Source of the DNA: Vitrella brassicaformis
Lineage: Eukaryota; Sar; Vitrellaceae
DNA length: 64,000 nucleotides
Assembly: GCA_001179505.1 (NCBI GenBank)
Contig: CDMY01000444.1
Coordinates: 2,382 to 66,381 of the forward strand
Reading direction: 5' to 3'
The notes under the pieces were generated by a model. The model was not told the origin of the DNA, made no database searches, and worked only from the letters and a program-made list of their open reading frames with translations. This document shows positions 10,481 through 21,187 of this stretch, one piece after another (the first letter of the stretch is position 1; each line of letters begins with the position of its first letter). The translations under genes and the position numbers were made by a program.

Positions 10481-11190
10481 TAGTCCACTTGCTCAAGGCT
10501 GACACCGACACGACACCCCTGCACATCCGTTTCTTGTGGCGTGCTGTGCATGCTTTACCACCCATGCAGTCAGGTTGCTCAAGGACCGACGGACGCGGAG
10601 CAGCCTCACCACCCACACAGGACTCCGAGTAGCCTCACCACACACACACACACGAGGTACGTGCATGTGGGAGGCAGAGAGGGAGAGAGGGAGGGAGGGA
10701 GGGGCTTCAGTGCGGGTCAGTCATATGTTCTTGCTGTCTGTGGTGTGGTGTGTTGGTCTTGTTCAGATTGGTGCCATGTACGAGCGACACTTGAGCCTCG
10801 AGGGCACGTGTTGACGTCGGCCTCGCCGGCGGCCCACAGCCCATCGCCCGGCTGCTTCCTCGTCACCTCGGAGGCGGTCACCCTGGGCCACCCCGACAAA
10901 CTCTGCGACGTGGTAGCGGACGCCGTTGTGGACGAGTGCAAGGCTTTGGACGCCGAGGCCCTGGCGAACGTCAAGGGTCACCTGCCTCGGTAAGTGTCAC
11001 TCACTCCCCGCACCTCACTGCACCAGCGGCACTGCACCAGCGGCATGTGCGTGTTTGTCGGCTGTCTTGCAGGAACGGTCATGGTGTGTGGCAAGCTGCG
11101 ATGCAGAGAAGTCGTGGAGCTGGGCTTCGACGACGCGACAAAGGAACTCGACTACCGCACCATGAAGGTCTTCAACGCCCCACAGATCTC
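10481..11190 (+). pseudogene. S-adenosylmethionine synthetase N-terminal domain, copy 1 (frameshifted)
   Basis: MAT makes AdoMet from ATP and methionine. After the acceptor at 10764-10766 the exon begins [13 protein letters not shown]. It then goes out of frame (TGA at about 10812) because GAGGGGCAC of the sister copy is GAGGGCAC here. In the next frame it continues [20 protein letters not shown], with the conserved GHPDK, and [14 protein letters not shown] up to a donor at 10990. Exon 11073 onward reads TVMVCGKL, REVVELGFDDATKELDYRT. These match the MAT order (F-T-S-E-S-V-x-x-G-HPDK; IGYDD..KGFDY). The preceding intron and exon (10481-10766) are duplicated at 23.64-24.07 kb. Confidence 0.7.
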
Positions 11191-11363
11191 CCGAACCCTT
11201 CGGCGACCTTCTTTGGAGCTCTTCTTTCGTCTGTTTTTCTTTCTTTTTGCGCTTGGTGGGCGCTTCAAGGCAGCCAAACGATCCCAACCGTCCTTCTTCC
11301 GTTCCCGACGTTCCCTTTCGCCTCCAACACCTCTCCGAAGGCATTCGACGCCGCCACACTCAC

Positions 11364-11580
11364 CATCAGGCAGGTGAGGAGCACCCCACACAGCACCAGT
11401 AGGCCAGAAGTGACGGGCCGCAGCCAGAAGGGCGCGCAACTCATAACACGGGGGCAGAGAGGCGAGTGTGTCGACTGAGGGTGAGAGAGGGCGTGGTGGT
11501 GGCGTGTGAAGTCTGGCGTGGAGGACGGAGAGCCAGGCTGACGTGCTGGGAGGGAGGGGAGGGAGGGAGGGATGCCAGTG
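11364..11580 (-). repeat. dispersed repeat R1, copy 1
   Basis: A block of about 200 bp shared with 23112-23340 almost base for base, and in part with 13735-13862. On the minus strand all copies stay open over WLRPVTSGL and a hydrophobic run ending in LLTCLMVSV. On the plus strand it follows a caggtgagg donor-like site. Coding potential on either strand is unproven. Confidence 0.65.
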
Positions 11581-12235
11581 GGTGCGGTGGGTGACCCTCC
11601 GTCCTGCCTCCAGCTGTGTGTGGTGTGGTGGGTGTGTGAACAGGTCTTTCGCGGCCCCTGTTGGTTGTGCGCGCACCCCTGTTTGCATCTCCTCCCGTCT
11701 CGAGTCCCCCCCACCGCACCAACAGCCGCCGCACCACCCACCGCCGCAACCACCAGTACTCTCGCTGAGGCGGCACACCTCACACCTCCTCGACAACACT
11801 ACCCTCCCGCAAGAACGGCAACCGACGGGACATCGACAGAGGCGAACATCGACAGAGGTGCAAGTGAGGAGAAAGAGGGAGAGAGGGGGGAAGCGACAGA
11901 CAGACAGACAGACAGACAGAGAGGTGGCAGATCTGTGCTGTGTGTGGTGTGTGGTGCGTTGGCCTCGTGCAGGGAGATGGATACCTTGAGAGGACTCGAC
12001 CTGTGTGGGCGTTCGGATCATCTTTCCTCTCCATATCGCCACGCCACACCCGCAAGGCTCTCAGACCCACGAGGTACACACCACACCCAAGAGAGAGAGG
12101 GAGGGGTGGAGTCCTGCCTGATATCCTTCTCGCTGCCATTGTGTGTGTGGCATCTCTCTCTCTCTCTCTCTTGGCATCTCATCCACACGAAACATCCACA
12201 TGTGTGTGTCTCGTGTCTGTTTCGTTCGCATGTGC
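11580..12235 (+). other. low-complexity spacer of the mosaic
   Basis: Proline/threonine- and AG-rich sequence (for example GACAGACAGACAGACAGACA at about 11896) with no exon I can defend. Open frames on both strands here are repeats of H, T, P, S and R. Confidence 0.5.
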
Positions 12236-12237
12236 AG

Positions 12238-12306
12238 CACCAGGCATCGTTCGACGGCAGTGGCGAGGCCAAGAAGGTCGCTGAGGGGACAGCAGAGGCC
12301 CGGCGC
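12238..12306 (+). CDS. QASF-type exon, copy 2
   Basis: After gtgcag at 12232-12237 the exon encodes HQASFDGSGEAKKVAEGTAE and ends ARR before gtaagc. Its sister at 22.72 kb reads RQASFEDDGGEDKKVASGTA. The shorter tails at 25.05 and 26.46 kb (GGTAEARKADEDEE) are the same family. It is a charged, probably disordered linker. The exon directly precedes the N gap. Confidence 0.45.
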
Positions 12307-12352
12307 GTAAGCACACTCACTCACAGAGACACTGGCGGTTCCTATGATCATG

Positions 12353-12704
12353 TTTTACATGTCTGTGTGTGTGGGTGGNNNNNNNNNNNNNNNNNNNNNN
12401 NNNNNNNNNNNNNNNNNNNNNNNNNNNNNNNNNNNNNNNNNNNNNNNNNNNNNNNNNNNNNNNNNNNNNNNNNNNNNNNNNNNNNNNNNNNNNNNNNNNN
12501 NNNNNNNNNNNNNNNNNNNNNNNNNNNNNNNNNNNNNNNNNNNNNNNNNNNNNNNNNNNNNNNNNNNNNNNNNNNNNNNNNNNNNNNNNNNNNNNNNNNN
12601 NNNNNNNNNNNNNNNNNNNNNNNNNNNNNNNNNNNNNNNNNNNNNNNNNNNNNNNNNNNNNNNNNNNNNNNNNNNNNNTTTTACATGTCTGTGTGTGTGG
12701 GTGG
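12353..12704. other. assembly gap of 300 N with identical flanks
   Basis: N's fill 12379-12678. The 26 bases left of the gap (12353-12378) and the 26 bases right of it (12679-12704) are identical, beginning TTTTACATGTCTGTGTGTG. This is what two overlapping contig ends in a TG microsatellite look like, so the real gap may be zero or negative. Confidence 0.9.
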
Positions 12705-12737
12705 GTGGGTGGGTGAATGGGTGCCTTTCACATTGCA

Positions 12738-13143
12738 GTTCTCCGAGGCCACCACTCGCTATGACCCCCGGGTGTGTTAATTGGTCGATGAAAGACGAAA
12801 GCAAACCCACCAACTGGCCTCTCTCGCTCTCTCTTTTTGCTGGCTGCAGGGATCTGCGTTGTTTGGTCATGTTCAACGTTCATGAGCCAGGTGAGATGTG
12901 TCACCCACTGGCTGGAGGGCCGCAGAAGACATCCATGCATCCAACTGGCTGATGGTCCCTGTTTTGGCGCGCGCGCGTGCGTGTGTGTGTGTAGGGCTCG
13001 TTGCCGATGAAGACCGGCGTCGACGAGGCGGAGCACAAGGCACCGCATCCCATCTACTGCCAGGTACATGGGCGCGTACATGCGCACATCTGTGTCGTAT
13101 GTCGGTTGTGTGTTCAGCAGGTGCCGTATGACTGGCGCTTCCC
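12738..13143 (+). CDS. short unassigned exons of the mosaic
   Basis: Three short exon-like stretches: FSEATTRYDPR (12739-12771), then after tgtgtag at about 12995 LPMKTGVDEAEHKAPHPIYC ending at gtacat, then VPYDWRFPVVSQ (about 13122-13157). Splice sites are good, but no family is recognised. They lead into the MAT middle-domain exons. Confidence 0.35.
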
Positions 13144-13254
13144 AGTCGTTAGCCAGGTAAGGGCATCATCAGTGCCCCCCCCCCCCACACACACACACAC
13201 ATGCACACACGTGTGCAGCATAGCATGTGTGTGCTTCCTGCTGTGTGTTGTCAG

Positions 13255-13454
13255 CGTGTGAAGGCCGTCAAGCTGCTGCGGACTCGCATCACGTCACACT
13301 ACCTGCCGCCGAAGGTGAGCACATAGGAGGCTGAAAGAAGGGGTGGTGGCACACTCACCTCATTCTGTGGTTCGTGCTTTGTGTGTCATCGGTCAGATGG
13401 TGGCGCGTCGGATCACCGCACTCGCACCTGCCGGACCTCTCGGCGTGGGCCCTC
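13255..13454 (+). CDS. MAT middle-domain exon pair, copy 2
   Basis: Exon 13255-13314 reads RVKAVKLLRTRITSHYLPPK and exon 13397-13454 reads MVARRITALAPAGPLGVGP. Position and intron match copies at 10.10 and 20.67 kb. The RVKAV..ITSHYL..K / MVARRI core is shared with copy 3 and less with copy 1. It is related to the MAT helix-strand 'VIKAVVP..YLD..T.YHL.PSG' at low similarity, and substrate residues cannot be checked on so short a piece. Confidence 0.4.
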
Positions 13455-13734
13455 GTAAGTGGCCCCTCGTAAGATGCATACACACACTCACACACCTGAG
13501 TGTGGGGAATATTTGTACTACATATTGACCTCTGTTGGTTGTTATGTGTGCAGACCGTCGTCATGCAGTCGTCAAGTGCTGCGGCTAGATAGGAGTAGGA
13601 GGGAGGGAGAGGGAGGGAGAGGGAGTGGGATGCGTGGGCGTCCAGTTTGTTGAGGCTGCTTGGCTTGGCTGCTTGGTTCAACGAGCATACAATCCCGCCC
13701 GATTCCACCTCTTCTCCGTCGTGTGAAGGCCATG

Positions 13735-13862
13735 AAGTCACCTGGATCACCACACCGACCATCAGACAGGTGACGAGCACCCCACACAGCACCGGTAGGC
13801 CAGAAGTGACGGGCCGCAGCCAGGAGGGCTGGTAACTCATAGCACGGGGGCAGAGAGAGGCA
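13735..13862 (-). repeat. dispersed repeat R1, copy 2
   Basis: Shares GTGACGGGCCGCAGCCAG and the flanking 120 bp with R1 copies at 11.4 and 23.2 kb. It also shares upstream sequence with copy 3 only (GTGTGAAGGCCAT...GAAGTCACCTGGATCACCAC). The minus strand again gives WLRPVTSGL and a hydrophobic run. Confidence 0.6.
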
Positions 13863-13927
13863 AGAGGGACTTTCCAATTGAGATAGTTGTCCGTCTGTAC
13901 TGACTCTGCAGGCAGTCGGGGCCACGA

Positions 13928-13951
13928 AATCGTTGTCTACATTTTATATTC
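13928..13951 (+). repeat. TACATTTTATAT motif, copy 1
   Basis: AATCGTTGTCTACATTTTAT followed by ATTC. In the + frame it reads IVVYILYSSASSF. Downstream CATCTTCTTTCGAC resembles the downstream part of copies 3 and 8. Confidence 0.7.
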
Positions 13952-14144
13952 GTCGGCATCTTCTTTCGACCCTCACGCACCGCCTGAACGAGCCGGCGTG
14001 CAATGGAGACGCCGGATGGAACAGGTACTCGCAGACGGTAGGTGTCGCTCGCAGACAGAGACACAGCAATTGCACATGCCGACGTGCTGTGCATCAAACA
14101 TGTGTGCTGTGCTGCTCGTTGGTGTTGTGTTCCTCTGTACGCAG

Positions 14145-14825
14145 AGGTGCGCGAGAGACGTAGACGCCGGCTGCAGGAGGGTAAGTACCTACCCATCTAC
14201 CTACCTACACAATAATGAATAGATGACATGTGACTGATTGGATGGATGGATGGATGGCGCTTGTTTGTGCGTCTTGTCTTGTCTGTCTTGGTTTCAGAGG
14301 TCACGGCTGCCTCGCACAAGGAGCGGACGGCCAAGTTTGAGGCCGAGGCAGGTATGCATCCATCCACCAGCAGACTCGAGAGACACACTCATCCACGTCC
14401 GTCCTTCTGACGGTGTTCTGTGTGCGTTGCGCATCCCATCCATGTGTGTTCAGCGCTCACTGCCACGATTCGCAAGCAGCGGGCCAAACTCATCAAGGCC
14501 GGTATGTAACACATACATACATACATACATACATACAATCCGCCGCCACACGCACAGAGAAATGATTATAAGATCATCAGATGGCCTCTCTCTGTTTGTC
14601 CTGCCTGCTTTCGATGCATTGATGGATGCAGCCGAGAGGCGGGCGATCATGCTGCGCGACCTCAGTACGTCACGCCTAGCCTACACATCAACACAGACAC
14701 ACACACGAGTTTTGTGGGTGTGATTCATTCATTCATTCATGTGTGCAGAGCTGCTCAAGGTTAAAGTCCATCTACGCCGAGGCGGCCGCAAAGGCGGCGG
14801 CCGTGCGGGAGCCGGCAGAGGGTAT
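14145..14825 (+). CDS. basic coiled-coil exons upstream of MAT copy 2
   Basis: Exons at 14145-14180 (EVRERRRRRLQEG), 14298-14351 (EVTAASHKERTAKFEAEAG), 14454-about 14503 (ALTATIRKQRAKLIKA) and about 14631-14665 (AERRAIMLRDL) all keep intron phase 1, so they splice in frame. The last exon (about 14749-14820) fits the MAT exon only if read as YAEAAAKAAAVREPAEG. That needs one fewer A in GTTAAAG, so a one-base slip is likely. The second and first exons recur at 25.41-25.59 kb. The predicted product is a charged helical rod. No enzyme motif is seen. Confidence 0.5.
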
Positions 14826-14892
14826 GCACACACCCAACTCTCATCAATGTGATGCGGTATCTGTGATGTGTGATTGATGTCTTGCGCTGCAG

Positions 14893-15144
14893 GCACTATC
14901 ATGGTGTTCGGCAAGAGCAAGTTCTTCGACAAGCCCATCGACTACGACAACGAGTCCAACGGTCTCGACTTCAGGACGGTGCGCGTGACGGCAGCGGTCA
15001 AGTACTGCGGGTACTACTACAAGCTGAGGAACTGGGACGACACGCCCTTCGGTGGGTCCGTCTGTCTGACTGACTGATTGATTGACGACACACACAAAGC
15101 CAGACAGACAGCGGGGAGGGACTTCTGTGTACACTCTCTCTCCT

Positions 15145-15181
<37 letters not shown>

Positions 15182-15480
15182 CAGAGGGCATGGTTTGTGT
15201 GTCGGGCTACGCGAGTACCGAGTCGCCTGATCTGTTGCCTGTGGCCCAATCCCTGGCCGAGAGGTTCGCCCACCGCCTCACTGTCGTGCGCAAGGACGGT
15301 CAGTGCACACCACACCAACACGCACCGCCCGCCTCCCTCCCTCCCACATATGTGTACACGTGTGGCTGTGTCAGGCACGTTGGCTTACCTGCATCCGGAG
15401 GGCAAGGCCATGGTCACGGTCGAGTGCGAGAAGGTCGGCCACGCGGCACGCCCCCGAGGTCAGCCCCGAGACGCTGCGCA
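14893..15480 (+). CDS. S-adenosylmethionine synthetase-like segment, copy 2 (in-frame exons)
   Basis: Three exons join in phase. 14893-15051 reads TIMVFGKSKFFDKPIDYDNE then NGLDFRTVRV and CGYYYKLRNWDDTPF. 15185-15298 reads EGMVCVSGYASTESPDLLPV then AQSLAERFAHRLTVVRKD. 15375 onward reads GTLAYLHPEGKAMVTVE. These match the MAT blocks GMVMVCGE..KGFDY.T, QGLMFGYATDE..MPL, LA..L..L..VR and GTLPWLRPDGKTQVTVEY in order. Family glycines are kept, but several active-site residues of genuine MAT are not (for example the lysine/aspartate-rich GDQG loop is DDTPFEG). It is probably not a standard MAT. The N-terminal HPDK exon is absent just upstream. Confidence 0.65.
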
Positions 15481-15560
15481 AGAGGAGCAGGAGGGAGGGG
15501 GCAGGTATGAGGATGTAGGAAATTGAGAGCTGGGAATCGGCGAGATTCTCCGTGTCTCAG

Positions 15561-15592
15561 ATATCGCTTCCTACATTTTATATCCCGAGGCG
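15561..15592 (+). repeat. TACATTTTATAT motif, copy 2
   Basis: ATATCGCTTCCTACATTTTA then TATCCCGAGG. The + frame reads DIASYILYPEASYISLVLR. It is nearly identical to copy 4 over more than 100 bp, including the preceding GAGGGAGGGGGCAGGTATGA. Confidence 0.8.
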
Positions 15593-15734
15593 TCTTATAT
15601 CTCCCTGGTCTTGCGTCTTATACATTATCTCCGAGGTGATGTCAAAGTCAGAATCTTCGCCGCCCGCGCTGCAGAAATGTACCCACACGCCTGAGGATCA
15701 GCAATCGATACTCTCATTTGTCTGGCTTTTCTTC

Positions 15735-16140
15735 AGGGTTGTAGAAGAACAAGAAGCAGCAGCAGAAGCAGCGGCCAAGTACAAGTCCAAGTCGAAGGCG
15801 GTGCACAACGCCATAGACAAAGTGGCTGGAGTGGCCTGTAAGACGAGACACCAAAAGGTTCATCGTCACTTTCCACAAGGATGCTCTCATTTCTGTGCAG
15901 TGTCGGGTTTCTGGAGGCCGCCAGCAGCAGCACACCCCACGGAGTGAGAAACGTGAAGTTTCCTTGTGTTCGCTTCCTCATTCAGTCACTTCCCCTGCCT
16001 GTCTGTCTGTGTCGGCCAGCGAGCAAGAGGGTGCTCTTCCTCCTCCAGCGCATGATGAACCTCTGGATTATGTCGAGAAACCCGGGCACCACCATGTTGG
16101 ACCACGTGGCTGGGGGGAGGCTGAAGGTCGGCCGAGGTGA
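15735..16140 (+). CDS. Ala/Lys helical exon and MNLW exon, copy 1
   Basis: About 15736-15837 encodes VVEEQEAAAEAAAKYKSKSK and AVHNAIDKVAG. About 16018-16138 encodes SKRVLFLLQRMMNLWIMSRN then PGTTMLDHVAGGRLKVGRG before gtgagc. The MNLW..SR.PGTT.LD.VAGGR.KVG block recurs at 16.71-16.79 kb. No known family was recognised. Confidence 0.45.
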
Positions 16141-17290
16141 GCTGAGCACGAGAACATGTGTTCATCTATGGGGGAGAAAAGGATGCATCCATGCATTTCT
16201 GTCATGCAGGCCGCAACAGGGACACGGCGGCTCAAGGGCCCGGTAGGACGGACGATTAAGGGGTACGTATACGGTTGTGTATCGGCGCTTCATGCTGCCT
16301 TTTGTGTGTGCCCTTCTGCAGGAGAGGGTGGTCAAGTCGAGGAGCAGGAGCAACAGGACGACGAGCAACAAGGACAGGAGCAACAGCAACCAGCCATCAC
16401 GCAGGTATCTGTGAGTGTGTGGTATCTCCCTCCTTTCTATATTACATTCGGTGCTTCTTGTCTGTCTGTGTCCTGTAGGGGGTACAGCAAGAGGCCGAGG
16501 ACCAACAGGAGGCGACTGTGGAGCAGCAGGACGAGGATGGCCAGGACGCCGTCGAGGAGCAAGGCGCCGATCAGCAACAGGAGCAGACGAAGACCCAGGT
16601 AGCCACGAATGCCCATGATGAATACCTCGTGTGTACACATGCTCCTGTGTGTCTTGTGCTCTGTTGGTTTGTGTGCATAACCAGAACCAGGAGCAAGAGC
16701 AGCGGCTATGAATCTGTGGGTCATGTCGAGAGACCCAGGAACGACGATCCTCGACAATGTTGCGGGGGGGAGGTTCAAGGTCGGAGGACGTAAGTTGAGC
16801 AAGAGAATATGTGTTCATCTGTGGGGGAGGGAGGGATGCATCCATGCGTCTCTGTCATGCAGGCCGCAATAGAGGCGCGACGGGGGAAGGGCCCGGTAGG
16901 ACGGACGATTAAGGGGCACGTGTACGGTTGTGTATCGGCGCTTCGCATGCTGCCTTTTGTGTGTGCCCTTCTGCAGGAGCGGGGCAAGTCGATGGGCAGG
17001 AGGAGGACGGGCAAGAAGGACAGGAACAACAGCAACCAGCCACCACACAGGTATCTGTGAGTGTGTGGTATCTCCCTCCTTTTTATATCGCACTGGGTGC
17101 TTCTTGTCTGTCTGTGTCCTGTAGGGGGTGCAGCACGCGGGGGAGGCCGAGGACCGACAGCAAGCGACTGGGGAGCAGCAGGGCGAGGAACATGCCGATC
17201 AGCAGCAGGAGGGGGGCGAGGAGGACCAGCAACAGGAGCAAACCAACACCCATGTAGCCACGATGCCCATGATGAATACCTCATGTGTAC
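16018..17290 (+). repeat. tandem duplication of about 650 bp with Q/E-rich exons
   Basis: Segment 16.02-16.62 kb is repeated at 16.69-17.28 kb with introns included. Shared landmarks 16149/16800, 16240/16895 (GGTAGGACGGACGATTAAGG) and 16405/17049 (CAGGTATCTGTGAGTGTGTG) are 645-655 bp apart. Exons encode glutamine/glutamate-rich linkers (EEQEQQDDEQQGQEQQQPAI; VEQQDEDGQDAVEEQGADQQ). A further partial copy, GAGGDQQQEQNDTQ, lies near 17.37-17.41 kb. Introns as similar as exons point to a recent duplication. Confidence 0.8.
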
Positions 17291-17480
17291 ACATGCTGCT
17301 GTGTGTCTTGTGCTCTGTTGATTTGTGCGCAGGACCAGAACCCGAGGAGCAGCAGGTGCAGCACGCGGGAGGAGCAGGAGGCGATCAGCAACAGGAGCAG
17401 AACGACACCCAGGTAGCCACGAGTGCCCATGATGAAAAGACCCAAGTACACACGCTGCTGTGTGTCTGTGCTCTGTTGGT

Positions 17481-18095
17481 TGTGTGCAAAAGCAGGGACA
17501 GGAGCAGGAGCAGCAGCAGGGGAACGAGACCGGTAGGCATCGGGCCGAAGTGCACAAGATGCACAGTATGAGACGTATGTATCCTTTCTGTGTGCAGAGG
17601 CCAAGGCGGCCAACGACACCCAGGACAACATCGAGGAGGGCGAGAAGCAGACACCCGCCCGCCCCCAACGTGTAAGCCCCCAGAGAATAGTGGCAATCAA
17701 GGACCATTCGAGTGTTTGTGTAGGAGGAGATGTCGATTTCCATCCGATTCGAGACATAGACATCACACCAAAGGAGAACCTGGTATACACGCTTGCACAG
17801 ATCGACATAGCACAACCAAAACACAATTCATTCGCTCGTTCGATGGCAACCTGCAACCATTCATTCCAACATGCAGGCTGCAGTTGTAGGGACGGTGGCC
17901 GACCGAGTCGGCATTGACAATATCATAACCGCTCTGGCGACCAAGAACACTGCCAAAGTACGGGAGCGAGCAGACAAACAGACACAGACACAGACATATA
18001 GACATTTATACATATGTCTCTCCCACGTGTTTGTGTAGGGGGAGATGTCGATTTCCATCACGATTCGAGACGACAACAAACAGTCGACGCCGGTA
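17481..18095 (+). CDS. acidic linker and EMSISI exons
   Basis: Short exons: GQEQEQQQGNETG (about 17493), EAKAANDTQDNIEEGEKQTP (about 17598), VVGTVADRVGIDNIITALAT (about 17884-17950), and a duplicated exon at 17719 and 18041 beginning GGAGATGTCGATTTCCATC. The second copy reads GEMSISITIRDDNKQSTP and is open. The first reads EEMSISIRFET and then hits TAG, so it is broken or spliced differently. No function can be assigned. Confidence 0.35.
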
Positions 18096-18199
18096 GGTGG
18101 CTATGCAAATGCATTCACATACATGGACAAATGTGTGTGGTGATGTGTGTGTGAATGAATGAATGTGGCAGCTTGAGCAGCTTGAGCTGTCAATGTGGT

Positions 18200-18224
18200 C
18201 GATCGTTGTCTACATTTTATATCC
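18200..18224 (+). repeat. TACATTTTATAT motif, copy 3
   Basis: CGATCGTTGTCTACATTTTA then TATCC. The + frame reads IVVYILYPAVSSSDS. Followed by GGTCTCTTCTTCCGA, as in copy 8. Confidence 0.75.
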
Positions 18225-18569
18225 TGCGGTCTCTTCTTCCGATTCTCGCGCACGGAGGCGCTGACAGGTAGGCATTGAGCTCAATTCATTATTGTCAAAT
18301 TGTAGACAGGTGGAGGAGGCTGAAACCTTGTCAACGCCTGATGCTCAACGCTCCGGCCAAAGGCCCCGCGAGTCAGTAAGGGCTGTCAACCTTTTGACAT
18401 GCATCATCCACACGGCATTGTCTGTCATGGCGTCTTGGATGTGCAAACCAACAGTTGCACATGCAGCTGCGCCCTTTGATTGCAGCGTGCACATCCAGGA
18501 CGCCATAAAGGAGCAAAGGACGGCAGGGCCATGAGAAAGAGACTTGTGTGGTCCTTGTGTGTATGCAGG

Positions 18570-20560
18570 ACGCGTTGGCGTCGTCGCCCAGCAAGCGCCG
18601 GACCGAGGTACGTATTGCAGCATGTCGTGTCACACAGACGCATCGCTCCTTGCTGATGTTCAGAGACAGTGGCGGCCGGCCGTGCCAACCATCGACGAGG
18701 ACAAGGACTCAACGGAGAGGAAGACGAAGAGGTATCCACCGAACAACCACGTGAATTGACTACACGGATCTTTTCATTTGCTCTGGTTGTATGCAGCCCG
18801 ACGCGACTGGCGAAGACCTGGAGCGGCTATCCAATGCATCTGTCGACGAAGAGGAGGAAGACCGAGAGCTGCCGGAGGGGCCACAAGACCATCAGGACCA
18901 GGATCACCCGGAGGACAGCACCATCAAGGGCACCAAGGTATCCACTAATGCATGTGCTGTCTCTTTCGTGTCACTCTGATGACCACGGTGGTGTGTGATG
19001 TGTCTGTGCGGTCCCTGCAGAAGTGCGAGACGTGTGGCCAGTTTCTGTAAGTGCACCCATCGTTCATTCCTCATCATGACTGTGTGCCGTCCTTCTTTTC
19101 GCTCAGCGATGCCACGGACGATCTCGTTGCCCTGGAGGTCGAGCAAGAGTGAGGCGACAAGAAGGCCATCACCTTGCCAGTCAGAATGTCTGCATCTGGA
19201 ACTACTGCCTTTCAGTTACGTCAAGAAGCAGAAACAAGACCTCGACACTGGCAACGAGCGGCTCGTTGACCAGCTGTATAAGGCCGAGACCGACCTCGAG
19301 TAAGGCATCCACGCACCAACAACAATCTGCTTTTCTCATCGTGCTCTCTTTGATACAGGAGGGAGAGAAAGGGAAGCGCCAAGCTTCAGTCTGAGGCCGA
19401 GGAGGCTTGCGAGCGAATCGCCCTGTAAGAGACCAAGGCGCACACACCACTGCCATGCCTCAAACGTTGTGTGTCGTCGTGCGCTGTGGTTTCGCCCAGG
19501 CTGGAGCAGCAGCTGGAGAAGGAGAGGGCCGTTCACAGGGTCAAGCAGGCCATCACACACGAGGTCATCGGCGACCTGACGGACCGTGTCCTGCGGTGCG
19601 TCTACGAGGCAGAGCGAGACGTCGGCTAGCTGAGACAGCAGATTGACGAGCAAGATGTAAGCTGACGACATACAGAAGCACACGGCTGAGGGAATGGTGT
19701 GTGGGGGCATGTGTATTGTGTACTCACTCAGGGATGCGTGACGCAGCAGGTCGACTTGCAGGCCAGGCTGGAGAGGAGCGAGTGGCAGAACGGCGTGCTC
19801 ATGTACGGAGGGGGGCACTTTGATGGGCACAAATGCGTTCGTTCGCTTGTCCATCCGTGTGTGTGTGTCTCTGTGCAGGATGGAGTTGAATGTCTATCGC
19901 GAAGAGCTGCTGACACTCAAGGCAAACACAGATACACCCCCTACTGCTGGTGGCAATGGCAATAACATACACCTGTTGTGTGTGTGTGTGTGTGTGTTGT
20001 CATCAGGACGTGCATCCGCCGCTCACCAGGTTGGCCCCACCAGAAGAGGCCGGCCAATGGGACCCGCCTTCGCCTTCTCCCTGGCCGCACCCGGCGCAGG
20101 TACAAGAGGACCATGACCTGCTCGTGCTTGCGTGTTGCGTTCACTTCTCTCCGTTCCTTTCCAGCACGATGATGACGACGATCGCGAGATGGTCATCCCC
20201 AACGAGACATGGGAGCCGATCACCCCTCCCCCAATCAGCACACCACCACGGTTCCGGCCGCTGTCTCCGTCCCCCGCCCCCGCCACTATCAACACGCCCA
20301 CCGCCCTCTCACACCCGCCAAATCCTCCACCACCACAACAGCCACACATGTCAGCCAATGTTGTGATCGCCGCGCCACTGCGCCCCTCGCCCGACACGCC
20401 AGGCACCACCACAATACGCGGCCCTCCCGCCGCACATGGAGGTATGCAGGCGCTCAAAGAGGCAGGCAGAGGAGCAGAGGAAGAGCACTCCACTCCTGTG
20501 TTCGTGCAGTTCCGTCGGTTCTTGCTCTCGTTGCGGCGCCCATGGACGACGGGAGGTCAG
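18570..20560 (+). CDS. coiled-coil and proline-rich exons with a CxxC element
   Basis: Exons include DALASSPSKRRTE (18570), an acidic block PDATGEDLERLSNASVDEEE (about 18800-18937), KCETCGQFL (19021-19048), DATDDLVALEVEQE (about 19107), VKKQKQDLDTGNERLVDQLY (about 19220), and LEQQLEKERAVHRVKQAITH (about 19501-19625). The last one meets an in-frame TAG at 19627. A proline-rich tail follows (PNETWEPITPPPISTPPRFR, about 20164-20440). The helical part scores by eye as a coiled coil, and the CxxC could bind zinc. It may be one gene of the mosaic or an insertion into it. I do not recognise a family. Confidence 0.4.
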
Positions 20561-20671
20561 TGAGCGAGCCCCTAACACCTGTCAATCAACACACACATGT
20601 GTCCTTTCTTGCGTGCACTGACTCCATGTGTGCAGACCCAGCATTACACCTTCGCTTGCTGTGTCTGTCAG

Positions 20672-20865
20672 CGTGTGAGGGCCGTCAAAGTGCTGCAGAC
20701 TCGCATCACGTCACACTATTTGCTGCCCAAGGTACGGCCAAACGGGCGATGGGACACTCCCTTCTGTCGTTTGTGCTTTGTGTGTCATCGGTCAGATGGT
20801 GGCACGACGCATCACCACACTGACGCGTGTTGATCCCGTGGGAAGACGCGACAGCCGTCACAAAT
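20672..20865 (+). pseudogene. MAT middle-domain exon pair, copy 3
   Basis: Exon 20672-20731 reads RVRAVKVLQTRITSHYLLPK and exon 20796 onward reads MVARRITTLTRVDPVGRR, then a TGA. It is closest to copy 2 at 13.26 kb, including the intron end TTTGTGTGTCATCGGTCAG. It ends sooner than copy 2. Confidence 0.4.
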
Positions 20866-21187
20866 GAGGAGGGACAAGCGGACCAGCAGCCCAACAACAA
20901 GACACAGCACAGCGACAGCGCCAACGACGCCACGTCCCTGCCCTCGCCCTTGCCGCCACCTGCACCGGCTCTTGCTTGCTCCACGTAAGATGCATTCACT
21001 CACGGAAAAATACACAGACACAAGCGTAGAGCATTGTTGTCCTATTGACCTCTGTCGCTGTCTGTGCATGTGTGCAGGCCACCCGGCAGCCAAGTGCTGC
21101 GGCTAGACGCAGAGGAGGGAGGGGGCAGGTATGATGATGTGGGAATTTGGGAGCTGGGAAGCGGTAAAAGAGATGTTCGGTGTCTCA

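Noticed and set aside
11152-12042. A 296-residue minus-strand frame at 11.2-12.0 kb
   Set aside because: It combines the R1 hydrophobic stretch with antisense of MAT exon 2 and simple-sequence H/T/P/R runs. It is not a credible protein as a whole.
14520-14540. Tetranucleotide and CA arrays as CRISPR-like repeats
   Set aside because: They are uninterrupted microsatellites without spacers, in a eukaryotic intron setting.
19021-19048. KCETCGQFL as a DNMT1 replication-foci-domain start
   Set aside because: Only the CxxCGQ string resembles it. The next exons are coiled coil, not the rest of that domain.
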